DNA of 64,000 bases from Candidatus Latescibacterota bacterium (GTDB taxonomy: Bacteria > Latescibacterota > UBA2968 > GCA-2709665): NCBI GenBank assembly GCA_021295655.1, contig JAGWBX010000009.1, positions 23,322 through 87,321 of the forward strand, written 5' to 3'. Positions within the stretch are counted from its first letter, which is position 1; the number at the start of each line of letters is the position of its first letter. The translations under genes and the position numbers were made by a program. Below the pieces are notes generated by a model. That model ran no database searches, was not told where the DNA came from, and saw only the letters and a list, made by a program, of their open reading frames with translations. This document shows positions 44,284 through 53,133 of the stretch, piece by piece.

Positions 44284-45258
44284 GTGCTGTCCTCCGCTCT
44301 ATTCCTTGCATTCGGGTTCGGAAGCGCCCTCTTGTTGACACCTCTTCTTCGTGCCGCCGCGCTGCGCGCCTCGTGGTTGAAATTCGGTGGCGGAAACGGT
44401 GCGGAGTCGGTTCCTCCCGTCGGCGGCGTGGCCATCGCAATCGCCACCCTGCTGTTGCTTCCCTTTGCGCCGCTGTCGTTTCCCGTTGGCCTGTGGATCG
44501 GCGCGCTTGGAATGGGCGCCATCGGGTTCTTCGACGACAAATGGCCGCTATCCCCCTTTCAAAAGCTCGGCTTTCAGATCTTCACGGTGGTCATTGCGGT
44601 AGGAAGCGGGCTTCGATTCGACACAACCGGGAGTACCGTCGCCGACGCCGTACTGACCGGTGTATGGCTGGTCTGGATGTGCAACGCGTTTAACGTGCTC
44701 GACATGATGGACGGTCTGTCCGCGGGCGCCGGCGCCATTGCTGCGATCGGTCTGGCGGGTCTGGGGCTGGTCGGCGGCGCGGCGCCGGTTGTGATACTGG
44801 GCGCCAGCCTGGCGGGAGGTTTTCTGGGGTTTCTGGTTTACAATGCCCATCCCGCCCGGGTCTATATGGGCGACGCCGGCAGTTTGTTTGCAGGATTTGT
44901 GCTCGGCGCGATGTCGGTGGAGATCTCCAGGGCGATGCCGGGCGTGCAGGGTGAACTCTGTACGATTCTGGTGCTGGGGGTACCCTGTTTCGAAGCCGTT
45001 TTCCTGTGTATCGTGAGAAAGAAGAAGGGCCTGCCCGTGATGAGGGCCAGCCGGGATCACGTCGCGCAGCGGCTGGTCAGAATGGGATATACGGTCGGGG
45101 GCGCGGTTCGGCGTATTCATCTTGCGGGCGGGCTTCTGGCCCTGTGCGGAATCATTGCGGCTGTGGTGCCGGTGGAAATTTTCCTTACAATTCTTGTTTG
45201 TGTGATCGCGGCAGCGGTATGGACCGGCGTCCGGTTGGCCCGCGTGGAGACCGCATAA
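44284..45258 (+). CDS. WecA/MraY-family polyprenyl-phosphate sugar-1-phosphate transferase
   Basis: A 324-residue membrane enzyme with about ten helices. Family motifs in order are SVPPVGGVAIAIA, GAIGFFDDKW (metal-binding DD), NAFNVLDMMDGLSAG (catalytic Asp), HPARVYMGDAGSLFAGF and the final ASRDHVAQRLVRMG. It loads the first sugar phosphate onto undecaprenyl phosphate and so starts repeat-unit assembly. GTG start; 10 bases after the aminotransferase stop. Confidence 0.93.
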   Translation: MLSSALFLAFGFGSALLLTPLLRAAALRASWLKFGGGNGAESVPPVGGVAIAIATLLLLPFAPLSFPVGLWIGALGMGAIGFFDDKWPLSPFQKLGFQIFTVVIAVGSGLRFDTTGSTVADAVLTGVWLVWMCNAFNVLDMMDGLSAGAGAIAAIGLAGLGLVGGAAPVVILGASLAGGFLGFLVYNAHPARVYMGDAGSLFAGFVLGAMSVEISRAMPGVQGELCTILVLGVPCFEAVFLCIVRKKKGLPVMRASRDHVAQRLVRMGYTVGGAVRRIHLAGGLLALCGIIAAVVPVEIFLTILVCVIAAAVWTGVRLARVETA

Positions 45259-45270
45259 TGGAGCCGCCGG

Positions 45271-46725
45271 ATGACCGACCTGCGCCGCACAACCGTCCGG
45301 GGGTTCTCCTGGACCGGCCTGGCGCAGGGCGCCGGCTATCTGATTCAGGTGGGTGCGCTGGGGTTGGTCGTGCGGCATCTGAGCGAACCGTCCCGGGCGT
45401 TCGGTACGGAAGTCGCCGCAGCCACGATTGTCGGGGTGGGCATACTGGCCTCTGAAATGGGTCTCGGGAGAGCGCTCATTCAGAAACGCGACGCGCGTGA
45501 AGCGCATCTGACCGCGGCGCTCTGGATGGGCCTGATCATCTCGTGTCCGCTGGCCGTCCTCCTCTATCTGACCGCCCGCTTCTGGGGCGGACTTTTTTTT
45601 GATGACCCACAGGTTTCGGCTGTGCTTCCGGCAATGGCGTCGGTGCTGGTATTCGCGGGCATCGGAACCGTTCCCCGGGCGCAGATGGAGCGCACCTTTC
45701 GTTTCGGACAATTGGCAATACTGGATGTTTGTGCGGCGTTTTCGAGCGGAATTACAATGGCGTCGCTGGCCCTGTCGGGATTCGAGGTGTGGAGTCTCGT
45801 CTGGGCCTTTGTGGTCCGCCATGCCGTGCTTGGTTTAGGTCCCTGGATTTTCTGCCCCGTCAACCCGGTCCGTTCCTTCAACGTCGCGGACGTTCGGGTA
45901 TTGCTCGGGTTCGGTGGCAAGTGGACGGGTTCAAGGCTGGTGGGCTATGTCCAGCAGAACCTGGACTATCTTCTAATCGGCAGATTCCTCGGGATCGAGG
46001 CGCTCGGCTACTACGGACTGGCGTACCGCCTCATCGCATTTCCGCAGACCCGCGTGGTTCAGGCCGTTGCAAAAGTGACCTTTCCGGCTTTCTCCGCGCT
46101 TCAGGATGACGTCGTCCGGCTTGGCCGGGCCTATCTCTCCACTGTGAAGTACGTCGCCGTGCTCGTGTTCCCGGTTATGGCGGGATTTTTCCTTCTGGCG
46201 CATCCCGGGGTCGTTTTGCTGTTCAAGCCGGAGATGGCCCCCGCGGCGGTCGTACTTCAGGTACTCAGTCCGGCCGGAGCGCTTCGTTCTATCGCGTCTC
46301 CCGCCGGGCTGGTCTTTTCCGCCCTGGGCCGTACCGGGCTTGCGCTGATATGGAACATCGCAGGCGCCATCTTTATGCTCGCGGTCCTGTGGTTCGGCAT
46401 CACCGGGGGGATAACGGGAGCCGCGCTGGCGCTAAGCCTCGGCGTGCTGGTCCTGACCGTGGCCTCTCAGGGAATTGTGAACCGGCTGGCGCGAATTTCC
46501 TTTGGTGAATACCTTAAGGCGTTGTATCCCGCCGCGCTGGGCAGCGCACTGATGGCCGGGGTGGTGGCCGGCTACAAGTGGCTCCTGATTGGCGTACTTC
46601 CCGATTCCGCGTTGATCGCGTCCTGTGTGGTTGCTGGGGCGTTTGCCTACCCGCTCGCTTTCCGTTTATTTTCGAAAGAGACCGCCGCTGAGGCGATGCG
46701 TCTGGCCGGATTGGTCCGGCGTTAA
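45271..46725 (+). CDS. Wzx-type polysaccharide flippase (MOP superfamily)
   Basis: A 484-residue protein with 12-14 membrane helices, of the polysaccharide-transport/WzxC-like branch (FSWTGLAQGAGYLIQVG, SEMGLGRALIQKRD, GKWTGSRLVGYVQQNLDYLL). It flips lipid-linked repeat units across the inner membrane. GGAG nine bases before the ATG. The last codons CGG CGT TAA run into a MITE-like element whose TTAACAG left end supplies the stop codon. The C-terminus may therefore differ from relatives lacking the insertion. Confidence 0.9.
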   Translation: MTDLRRTTVRGFSWTGLAQGAGYLIQVGALGLVVRHLSEPSRAFGTEVAAATIVGVGILASEMGLGRALIQKRDAREAHLTAALWMGLIISCPLAVLLYLTARFWGGLFFDDPQVSAVLPAMASVLVFAGIGTVPRAQMERTFRFGQLAILDVCAAFSSGITMASLALSGFEVWSLVWAFVVRHAVLGLGPWIFCPVNPVRSFNVADVRVLLGFGGKWTGSRLVGYVQQNLDYLLIGRFLGIEALGYYGLAYRLIAFPQTRVVQAVAKVTFPAFSALQDDVVRLGRAYLSTVKYVAVLVFPVMAGFFLLAHPGVVLLFKPEMAPAAVVLQVLSPAGALRSIASPAGLVFSALGRTGLALIWNIAGAIFMLAVLWFGITGGITGAALALSLGVLVLTVASQGIVNRLARISFGEYLKALYPAALGSALMAGVVAGYKWLLIGVLPDSALIASCVVAGAFAYPLAFRLFSKETAAEAMRLAGLVRR

Positions 46726-46892
46726 CAGTCCGTTGAAAAAGTCGCTCTGCAGGCGAGGCCGAGTCATTGTGGCCGTAGACAAGGCGCGCGACCGCGTCGA
46801 ATCGGGGGATTCGGCGAATACGGCCACAGGGGCCGGACGCCTGTCTGCGTGCACCGCACAGGCAGGCAGCCCGGATGGACTTTTTCAACGGG
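46722..46892 (+). mobile_element. MITE-like inverted-terminal-repeat element, copy 3 (longest)
   Basis: Left end TTAACAGTCCGTTGAAAAAG and right end GGACTTTTTCAACGGGCTG are near-perfect inverted repeats. The shared GC hairpin (CCTGTCTGCGTGC/GCACAGGCAGG) is present, plus an extra internal inverted repeat TGTGGCCGTA (46768-46777) and TACGGCCACA (46819-46828) not found in copies 1 and 2. The body is ~40 bases longer than theirs. It sits between the flippase stop and the sulfotransferase start. Confidence 0.85.
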
Positions 46893-46908
46893 CTGGAAAG
46901 ATGCGAAC

Positions 46909-47751
46909 ATGGCTCGACTGCCGGATTTCCTGATTATAGGCGCCCAGAAATGCGGAACGACGTGGCTGGCCGCCATGCTGCGACAGCATCCGGAGGTGTA
47001 CATGCCCGATCGGGAGATCCACTTCTTCGACAAGGCCGGGAACTACGAAAAGGGGATTGATTGGTATGTCCGTCATTTCGCAGGGGCGGAAGACAGAAAC
47101 CGGGTGGGCGAGAAAACACCGGACTATTTCTGGGCTGACGGACGGGGAGGTGAAGGTCACTTGTCGGATGTGCACCGGCATATCCACAGACATCTGCCCC
47201 ATGTGAAACTGATCGTTACCCTCAAGAATCCGGTGGACCGGGCGGTCTCGGCGGTAAAGCATCTGATCAGAACCGGCAGGATTTCTCCGCTGCATCGAAT
47301 GGACGACCTGTTGGCAGGCGGGAAATCCGCCCTGCTGGATGGGTTCGGTGTCTTCGAGGTGGGGCGGTTCTTCACGTTGCTCACCGCCTATCTGAACCTG
47401 TTCAAACGGGATCAGATTCTGGTCCTTTTTTTTGAAGAGGATATCGTGCAGCGGCCGAACGAAGGCCTGCAGAAGGTCTGTGCGTTTCTGGATATCGACG
47501 ACGCGTTCCGGTTTTCGGGATTGGCGCAGAAGGTCAATCGATTCGACGCCTGTAAATTACACCTGATCGCCCGATATTATTTCCCGTTCCTGTCTCCGTT
47601 GACAAGCGTTCTGGGGCGCCTTCTGCCGGAAAGCGACTATCTTCCCGGCGAGCCGGTCCTTCAGCATCTGCACGGACTTTACCACGAAGAAAATCGAAAG
47701 CTGTTCGATCTTCTCGATCGGGAACCTCCGGAATCGTGGCTTGCTACCTGA
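46909..47751 (+). CDS. PAPS-dependent sulfotransferase
   Basis: A 280-residue sulfotransferase. The 5'-phosphosulfate loop is FLIIGAQKCGTTWL at residues ~7-20, and the 3'-phosphate site is LIVTLKNPVDRAVSAVKH. It would transfer sulfate from PAPS to a glycan, suggesting that the exopolysaccharide is sulfated. Start set at ATG 46909, preceded by GGAAAG; 20 upstream codons in the same frame lie in the MITE-like element and are rejected. Located after the flippase gene and before two glycosyltransferases. Confidence 0.9.
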   Translation: MARLPDFLIIGAQKCGTTWLAAMLRQHPEVYMPDREIHFFDKAGNYEKGIDWYVRHFAGAEDRNRVGEKTPDYFWADGRGGEGHLSDVHRHIHRHLPHVKLIVTLKNPVDRAVSAVKHLIRTGRISPLHRMDDLLAGGKSALLDGFGVFEVGRFFTLLTAYLNLFKRDQILVLFFEEDIVQRPNEGLQKVCAFLDIDDAFRFSGLAQKVNRFDACKLHLIARYYFPFLSPLTSVLGRLLPESDYLPGEPVLQHLHGLYHEENRKLFDLLDREPPESWLAT

Positions 47752-47830
47752 TTTCGGGGTTCCCCGTAAACCCGCCATTTTCCATTGATTCCCTGAAATC
47801 CTGTGTTTATATTGAAGGAGTCCTCCCGCC

Positions 47831-48919
47831 TTGAGAGTTCTTTTTGTCGCGCTCACCGGGCCCCGGTTTGCCGCCAGCCGTACACGTGTATTCGATTATC
47901 TCCCCTTCCTTGAAGCCAATGGCGTGCAGGCCGGCGTATCGGTTGTATTGCCCGATCGGACATCCACCTGGACATACTCAAGGAGAGGAGTCGGGCGCCT
48001 GATCCACTATGGCTGGGTGTGGTGGCGTTCGCTCCTGGCGGGGTTGCACACGCTTTGGCGGGCGCCCCGGTACGACGTTGTGTTTGTACAGCGGGTTTTT
48101 TTCAGTGCGCCGGTCGCCTGGATGTTGCGGCTCTTTTCAAGGAAGGTCATCTTCGATTTCGACGACGCGATCTTTACCACCGAGGCGCCCGGAGAAGACT
48201 GGATGTCGCGGCTGCGAACGTGGCACCACGCGCGCGCGTTGGCAAGGATGCTTCGGGCGGCATCCGGGGCTATCGTCGAAAACCCCTACACAGCCGGGTA
48301 TGCCGAACGGTACTGCCCCAGGGTGTCGATCATCACCGGGCCGATCGACACGGAGCGGTACTCACCCGGCAAAGCGGTCGAGGAACGCAACGGCGTGGTT
48401 CTTGGATGGATTGGCAGCTACACGTCCGCCCCGTATCTGGAACTGATCCGGGGGCCCCTGACCGAATTGGGCGTCCGGCACCGCCATCTCCGGCTCTGTC
48501 TGATTGGCGAGGGGGGTTTCGACACGGATGCCGTGCCGATGGAATGGCGGCCATGGTCCCTGGAGACCGAGATTCAGGACCTGCGCGGCTTCGATATCGG
48601 GCTGATGCCGTTGACCGACGATTCGTGGACCCGGGGAAAGGGCGGGTACAAGCTTCTGCAATACCTCTCGATGGGTATTCCTGCCGTGAGCAGCCCGGTG
48701 GGCATTAACCGTGAAATCGTGGAAGACGGCGTCAACGGCTTCTGTGCAGGCACTCACGATGAATGGGTGTCCTGTCTGGATCGACTGATTCAGGATCGGG
48801 CGCTTCGGCATCGGTTGGGTAAGGCCGGACGGGCAAAGATGGAAAGGTGTTATTCCCTGAATCGAAGCAGCCGGAGGCTGTTGCAGATCCTGAATTCGGC
48901 AGCACGGTCTCAGGCCTGA
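47831..48919 (+). CDS. GT4-like glycosyltransferase
   Basis: A 362-residue GT-B transferase. The N-terminal domain has a PRFAASRTRVFDYLPFLEANG opening and KVIFDFDDAIFTTE; the C-terminal domain has LGWIGSYTSAPYLELI and the nucleotide-binding helix region KGGYKLLQYLSMGIPAVSSPVG. Start is TTG at 47831, about ten bases after GGAG; an ATG alternative is not available near the N-terminus. Cytosolic membrane-associated step of exopolysaccharide assembly; sugar specificity unknown. Confidence 0.88.
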   Translation: MRVLFVALTGPRFAASRTRVFDYLPFLEANGVQAGVSVVLPDRTSTWTYSRRGVGRLIHYGWVWWRSLLAGLHTLWRAPRYDVVFVQRVFFSAPVAWMLRLFSRKVIFDFDDAIFTTEAPGEDWMSRLRTWHHARALARMLRAASGAIVENPYTAGYAERYCPRVSIITGPIDTERYSPGKAVEERNGVVLGWIGSYTSAPYLELIRGPLTELGVRHRHLRLCLIGEGGFDTDAVPMEWRPWSLETEIQDLRGFDIGLMPLTDDSWTRGKGGYKLLQYLSMGIPAVSSPVGINREIVEDGVNGFCAGTHDEWVSCLDRLIQDRALRHRLGKAGRAKMERCYSLNRSSRRLLQILNSAARSQA

Positions 48920-49168
48920 GCGGACATGGTGAAACAGGTTCCGGGTTCAGACGAAAAACCGCACCCGCCGGGGAATCTCGCGTTCATTGCCGGAGGCGGT
49001 CGCACGCATCTATTCGATTCACTTATAGTTGCAAAATAACTTTTGCATTGCCGGTTTATCACAGGGTGTTTATATTTGAGACACTGATTCCGGCGTTGGA
49101 GCCCGTTTATCCGTCCCGTTCGCGGTGGTTCCACCCGTGGCGTCGGCGCGCCGGCGAATCCTTCCCGC

Positions 49169-50371
49169 GTGCAAACGCCGATTCAACTGGTTCAAATTAT
49201 CGATCGTCTGAACGTTGGCGGCCCTACGCCCTATCTGCTCTTTCTTTCCAGGGCGCTGGAGTCCAGGGGTTATCGCTCCACGGTGGTCAAGGGTCAGGTC
49301 GCGTCCGGCGAAGCCGAAATGGATGACGTTATCCGTCGTTCCGGAATTCGGCCCCTGGAGTTGTGTGGGTTCAGCCGCGCGATTGTACCGATTCGCGATT
49401 TCAGGGTACTCATCGCGCTTTATCGGCTATTGAGACGTGTTCGCCCGGAGATTGTACACACCCACAAGTCGAAAGCAGGCGTGGTAGGCCGTATTGCGGC
49501 ATGGCTGGCTGGCGTACCGGTAACGCTGCATACGTTTCACGGTCTTGTCTTCAAAGGCTATTTTTCGGCCTGGAAGACCCGCCTGATCGTGCTTGTAGAG
49601 AGGCTGCTCGCCCGCCGCACCGATGTCCTGGTTGCCGTCTCGGCACTGCAACGCGATGAACTCCTGGCCGATCGAATCGCGGCGCCGTCCCGTATTCGCA
49701 CCGTTCCGTTAGGTGTGGATCTGGATCCGTTTGTGAATCAGCGGAGGGGCGACGCGGGTTTCCGCGAGGAACTGGGTTTCGGCGCTTCGACGAGGCTTGT
49801 GGGTATTGTGGCGCGGCTTGTGCCTATCAAGGGCGTCGACGTCTTCCTGTCCGCGGCCGAACAGGTGGCCGCGGCATTGCCGGACGTCCGGTTCGTCGTG
49901 ATTGGCGACGGAGAGTTGCGTGGCGCACTCGAGTCCCTGGCGCGTGAACGAAAACTCAGCGGCAGGGTCCGGTTTACGGGTTTTCGCAACGACATGGCGC
50001 GGATCTACGGTTCCCTCGATCTGTCGGTGCTTTCTTCACGTCACGAGGGCCTTCCGGTTGCGCTGCTGGAGTCGGTGGCATCCGGATGTTACGTGGTTGC
50101 CACCCGGGTAGGCGGCGTGCCCGATTTGCTTCGGAGCGAACGGATTGGCCTGATGGTTGCGCCCGACAACGCCAGGGCGCTTGCCGCAGGGATTCAGCGG
50201 GTGTTACGGGAGCGGCGGGAGATATCCGCTGAAGTGCGGCGCGAAATCGTTGAATCGTACGGAATGACAAGATTGGCGGAAGATTTCAGCCACCTCTATC
50301 GTAAGCTATCCGAAAACAAGCGGACCGGAGGCGGTTCTCCGGGTGACTGCTGGGAAGGGAAGTACGCATGA
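49169..50371 (+). CDS. GT4-family glycosyltransferase
   Basis: A 400-residue GT-B enzyme: LVQIIDRLNVGGPTPYLLFL and HTHKSKAGVVGRIAAWLAGV in the acceptor domain, VGIVARLVPIKGVDVFL and SSRHEGLPVALLESVASGC in the donor domain (E-x7-E catalytic region). GTG start at 49169. A 249-base gap precedes it, in which no gene is seen. It resembles transferases adding N-acetylhexosamine or galactose in exopolysaccharide synthesis. The stop overlaps the next start (ATGA). Confidence 0.92.
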   Translation: MQTPIQLVQIIDRLNVGGPTPYLLFLSRALESRGYRSTVVKGQVASGEAEMDDVIRRSGIRPLELCGFSRAIVPIRDFRVLIALYRLLRRVRPEIVHTHKSKAGVVGRIAAWLAGVPVTLHTFHGLVFKGYFSAWKTRLIVLVERLLARRTDVLVAVSALQRDELLADRIAAPSRIRTVPLGVDLDPFVNQRRGDAGFREELGFGASTRLVGIVARLVPIKGVDVFLSAAEQVAAALPDVRFVVIGDGELRGALESLARERKLSGRVRFTGFRNDMARIYGSLDLSVLSSRHEGLPVALLESVASGCYVVATRVGGVPDLLRSERIGLMVAPDNARALAAGIQRVLRERREISAEVRREIVESYGMTRLAEDFSHLYRKLSENKRTGGGSPGDCWEGKYA

Positions 50372-51342
50372 AGGTGTTGATTACCGGCGGGGCGGGGTTT
50401 ATTGGATCACATCTGGCCGAACGGCATTTGAGGCGCGGCGACGAAGTTGCCGTACTCGACGATCTTTCCACCGGAGACTACAATAATATCCACCACCTGG
50501 AGTCCAACCCGCGGTTCAACATCAAGGTTGGCACGATACTGGAATCGGAGACGCTGCGTCCACTGGTGGAATGGTGCGATACCATCTATCACCTGGCCGC
50601 CGCGGTTGGCGTGAACTACATCATTGACAATCCGCTGCACTCCCTGACAACCAATATCCGGGGCACCGAAATTGTCCTTGAACTCGCCAATAAGGACAAG
50701 AAGCGCGTCATGCTCGCGTCGACGTCCGAGGTGTACGGCAAGAAGAACGGCAAGGTTTCCTTCCAGGAAAACGACGATCGGCTGCTGGGGCCCATTACCG
50801 TCGACCGCTGGATCTATTCCACGACAAAGGCGGTGGACGAGATGCTGGGCCTTTCGTATTGGCGTGAAAAGAAACTGCCGATGCTCATTGTGCGGTTCTT
50901 CAACGTCATTGGCCCGAGGCAGACGGGCGACTACGGTATGGTCGTACCGCGAATGGTAAAGCAGGCGCTCCTGGGCCATCCCATTACCGTGTACGGCGAC
51001 GGGGAACAACGGCGCTGCTTTACGGATATCGAAGACGCTCTCGACGGCCTGGTTGCGCTGGCCGAACATCCCGATACGCCCGGTGAAATCTTCAACCTGG
51101 GCGGAAACGTCGAGACCAACGAGACCAGCATCGTCAATCTGGCGCATAAGGTCAAGTCACTGACGGAAAGCGATGCGCCGATTGAATTCGTACCTTACGA
51201 CAAGGCATTCGCAAAGGGATCGTACGAAGACCTCAACTATCGGGTGCCGGATCTCTCCAAAATCAGATCGTTCGTGGACTACGAGCCGAAAATGAGCCTC
51301 GACAACACCCTCCGGCGCATAATCAACTATTTCGAATCCTAG
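50368..51342 (+). CDS. NAD-dependent nucleotide-sugar epimerase/dehydratase (extended SDR)
   Basis: A 324-residue extended SDR. The NAD-binding GGAGFIGSHLAE starts at residue 7, the catalytic Ser-Tyr-Lys set is in LASTSEVYG and IYSTTKAVDEM, and the C-terminal substrate part carries VIGPRQTGDYGMVVPRMVKQ. Similarity is to UDP-glucuronate decarboxylase and UDP-glucose 4-epimerase-type enzymes; the exact reaction cannot be fixed by reading. Its start overlaps the glycosyltransferase stop by four bases. Confidence 0.9.
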   Translation: MKVLITGGAGFIGSHLAERHLRRGDEVAVLDDLSTGDYNNIHHLESNPRFNIKVGTILESETLRPLVEWCDTIYHLAAAVGVNYIIDNPLHSLTTNIRGTEIVLELANKDKKRVMLASTSEVYGKKNGKVSFQENDDRLLGPITVDRWIYSTTKAVDEMLGLSYWREKKLPMLIVRFFNVIGPRQTGDYGMVVPRMVKQALLGHPITVYGDGEQRRCFTDIEDALDGLVALAEHPDTPGEIFNLGGNVETNETSIVNLAHKVKSLTESDAPIEFVPYDKAFAKGSYEDLNYRVPDLSKIRSFVDYEPKMSLDNTLRRIINYFES

Positions 51343-51377
51343 CCAGAGGTCAGATCTTCCCTGGCGTTCACGCGCCA

Positions 51378-51417
51378 GGGTCAGGGTAGAAGCCGGCGCG
51401 AGCACGCCGGCGCACGA
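51378..51417 (+). other. Two GC hairpins after the epimerase gene
   Basis: CCTGGCG/CGCCAGG and GCCGGCG/CGCCGGC inverted repeats follow each other between 51359 and 51413 in the 184-base gap after the epimerase gene. There is no T-run, so termination would have to be rho-dependent or incomplete. They may mark the end of the tightly coupled part of the operon. Confidence 0.4.
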
Positions 51418-51526
51418 TACGCGATCCGACATACGTGAATTCGTCAACTGGCGTTAGACCGTCCGAACCCGCTTGCCGGAATGGACGGGGCTGGCCGTAC
51501 GCCGGTTTTTTTATTTTGGAGTCGCC

Positions 51527-53128
51527 TTGCGGGACCACGGTTCCATCGGATGGATCTGTACGGGTGGCGTGGTGTTCGGGTTGGCCGCCCTTCTCCTTGT
51601 CTGGCTTTCTTCGGACGTGTCACTGCTGGACGACGACTGGGGGCACGTCCGTTTGTGCGAGGAGGGACCGGGGTCGATTCTCACCACCAGCTGGACGGGG
51701 CTCGCGGGCGCCGGCGGATATTATCGTCCGGTTGTCGCCCTGACGCTTTACGGCACCTTCCTGCTGGCGGAATACGATCCGCTTCCACACCACGTGGTCA
51801 ACGTATTGATCCACTGTTTTTGCGGAATTCTGGTCTATCTGCTGGCGCGGCGCCTGCTGAACGGGGCATTGGCCGCCTGGACTGCGCTCTTTCTTTTCTT
51901 CGCGTTGCCCGTCCACGTCGATACCATATTCTGGATCGTGGGCCGCACGGACTCCGTCTGTGCGCTGTTCTATCTGTCTGCGCTGCTCCTGTTCCTGGCC
52001 TACCGGGAACGCCCGTCTCCGGGTCTGCTGGCGAGTGCGGGCCTGTGTTCCCTGCTGGCGTTTCTTTCGAAGGAAATGGCGTTGTCCCTGCCGGTCGTGT
52101 TGCTGATCCTGTTCCGCCATGACAGGACGGTCCGGTCCGCAGCGGCGCGCAGGGCGCTCGTGTGCTGTGCCACAGCCATGGGAATCTACCTGTGTGCGCG
52201 CTGGATCGTTCTGGGCGGGATACTCTCCGGGATTCCGGACCGGAACCTGACGCCGCTCGGGCTTGGCCTGGACGTACTCAAGTCAGGTGCGAAAATGGGG
52301 ATGACGGATTTCCGGCTTTTCGGCGCTGTTCTGCTGGCGGCGACCGCCGTCGTGTTCTGGTTGTCCGGACGGCCGCGCGAGGTGCTTCGGGACACGTTGT
52401 ACCTCGGCGGGATGACCCTGGCCAGCCTGGTGCCCGTTCTGGGAAGGATTCACCGGTGGTATCTCTACCTGCCTTCCGTGTTCTTCTGCATTGCGGTTGC
52501 GAATGTCTGGGCGGCCTGGCAGCCGGATCGGCGGGCCGTCCTGGGTTGCAGGAACCTGCTGCTGGCAATGTTCATCGGTTATTATGGCCTGGTGCTTGCC
52601 CGCGAGGGATGGTTCTGGCGCGAAGCTTCCGTCCTGAGCGAAAACGTCCTGAATTCGCTGGCGCCGCTCGCGAAGGAAAACAGAGGATCACTTTACGTAC
52701 TCAACGTGCCTTCAGCCCTGAGTCCGCCGGGCAGCCTCGGAGAAATTCCGTTGTACGCATTCGGGTTAAGCAATGCGCTGGCGGTCCGCACCGGCGTTGA
52801 AACGCCGGTGGTTGCCGTGAACCATTGCTGGCTTACGGATCCCGGCGGAATTGAAACCGAGATCGCGCGGCTGGGACCGACGCACTGGCGGATCGACATC
52901 AGGAACGGCGGTTATTTCTCAGCGCATGGTCAGGCGGACGCCAGATTGCTATACGGGGCAAACGGCAGGCATCTGCGCCCCGGGGTCATCAGGAAGCCGT
53001 GGGGCGAATCCAGGTTTCACGGCCCCGGACAGGCCGAGATTGTACTCGAAACGGGTCCCCATGACCGCGTGGTGATATTGGACCGTAGCGGGATCCGCAA
53101 ATTGCACGCCCGGAACGAACGAAGGTAA
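51527..53128 (+). CDS. GT-C-type membrane glycosyltransferase (TMTC/DUF1736-like N-terminus)
   Basis: A 533-residue membrane protein with about ten helices. The first loop SLLDDDWGHV has the acidic catalytic motif of GT-C enzymes. GGYYRPVVALTLYGTFLLAE and HHVVNVLIHCFCGILVYLLA are typical of the TMTC/DUF1736-related family, but no TPR repeats follow. Instead the C-terminal ~150 residues are soluble (SLYVLNVPSALSPPGSLGEI). Start TTG at 51527 is preferred because GGAG lies five bases upstream; a longer frame begins with TTG at 51473. It ends 5 bases before the C25 protease gene. Confidence 0.82.
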   Translation: MRDHGSIGWICTGGVVFGLAALLLVWLSSDVSLLDDDWGHVRLCEEGPGSILTTSWTGLAGAGGYYRPVVALTLYGTFLLAEYDPLPHHVVNVLIHCFCGILVYLLARRLLNGALAAWTALFLFFALPVHVDTIFWIVGRTDSVCALFYLSALLLFLAYRERPSPGLLASAGLCSLLAFLSKEMALSLPVVLLILFRHDRTVRSAAARRALVCCATAMGIYLCARWIVLGGILSGIPDRNLTPLGLGLDVLKSGAKMGMTDFRLFGAVLLAATAVVFWLSGRPREVLRDTLYLGGMTLASLVPVLGRIHRWYLYLPSVFFCIAVANVWAAWQPDRRAVLGCRNLLLAMFIGYYGLVLAREGWFWREASVLSENVLNSLAPLAKENRGSLYVLNVPSALSPPGSLGEIPLYAFGLSNALAVRTGVETPVVAVNHCWLTDPGGIETEIARLGPTHWRIDIRNGGYFSAHGQADARLLYGANGRHLRPGVIRKPWGESRFHGPGQAEIVLETGPHDRVVILDRSGIRKLHARNERR

Positions 53129-53133
53129 AGAAC

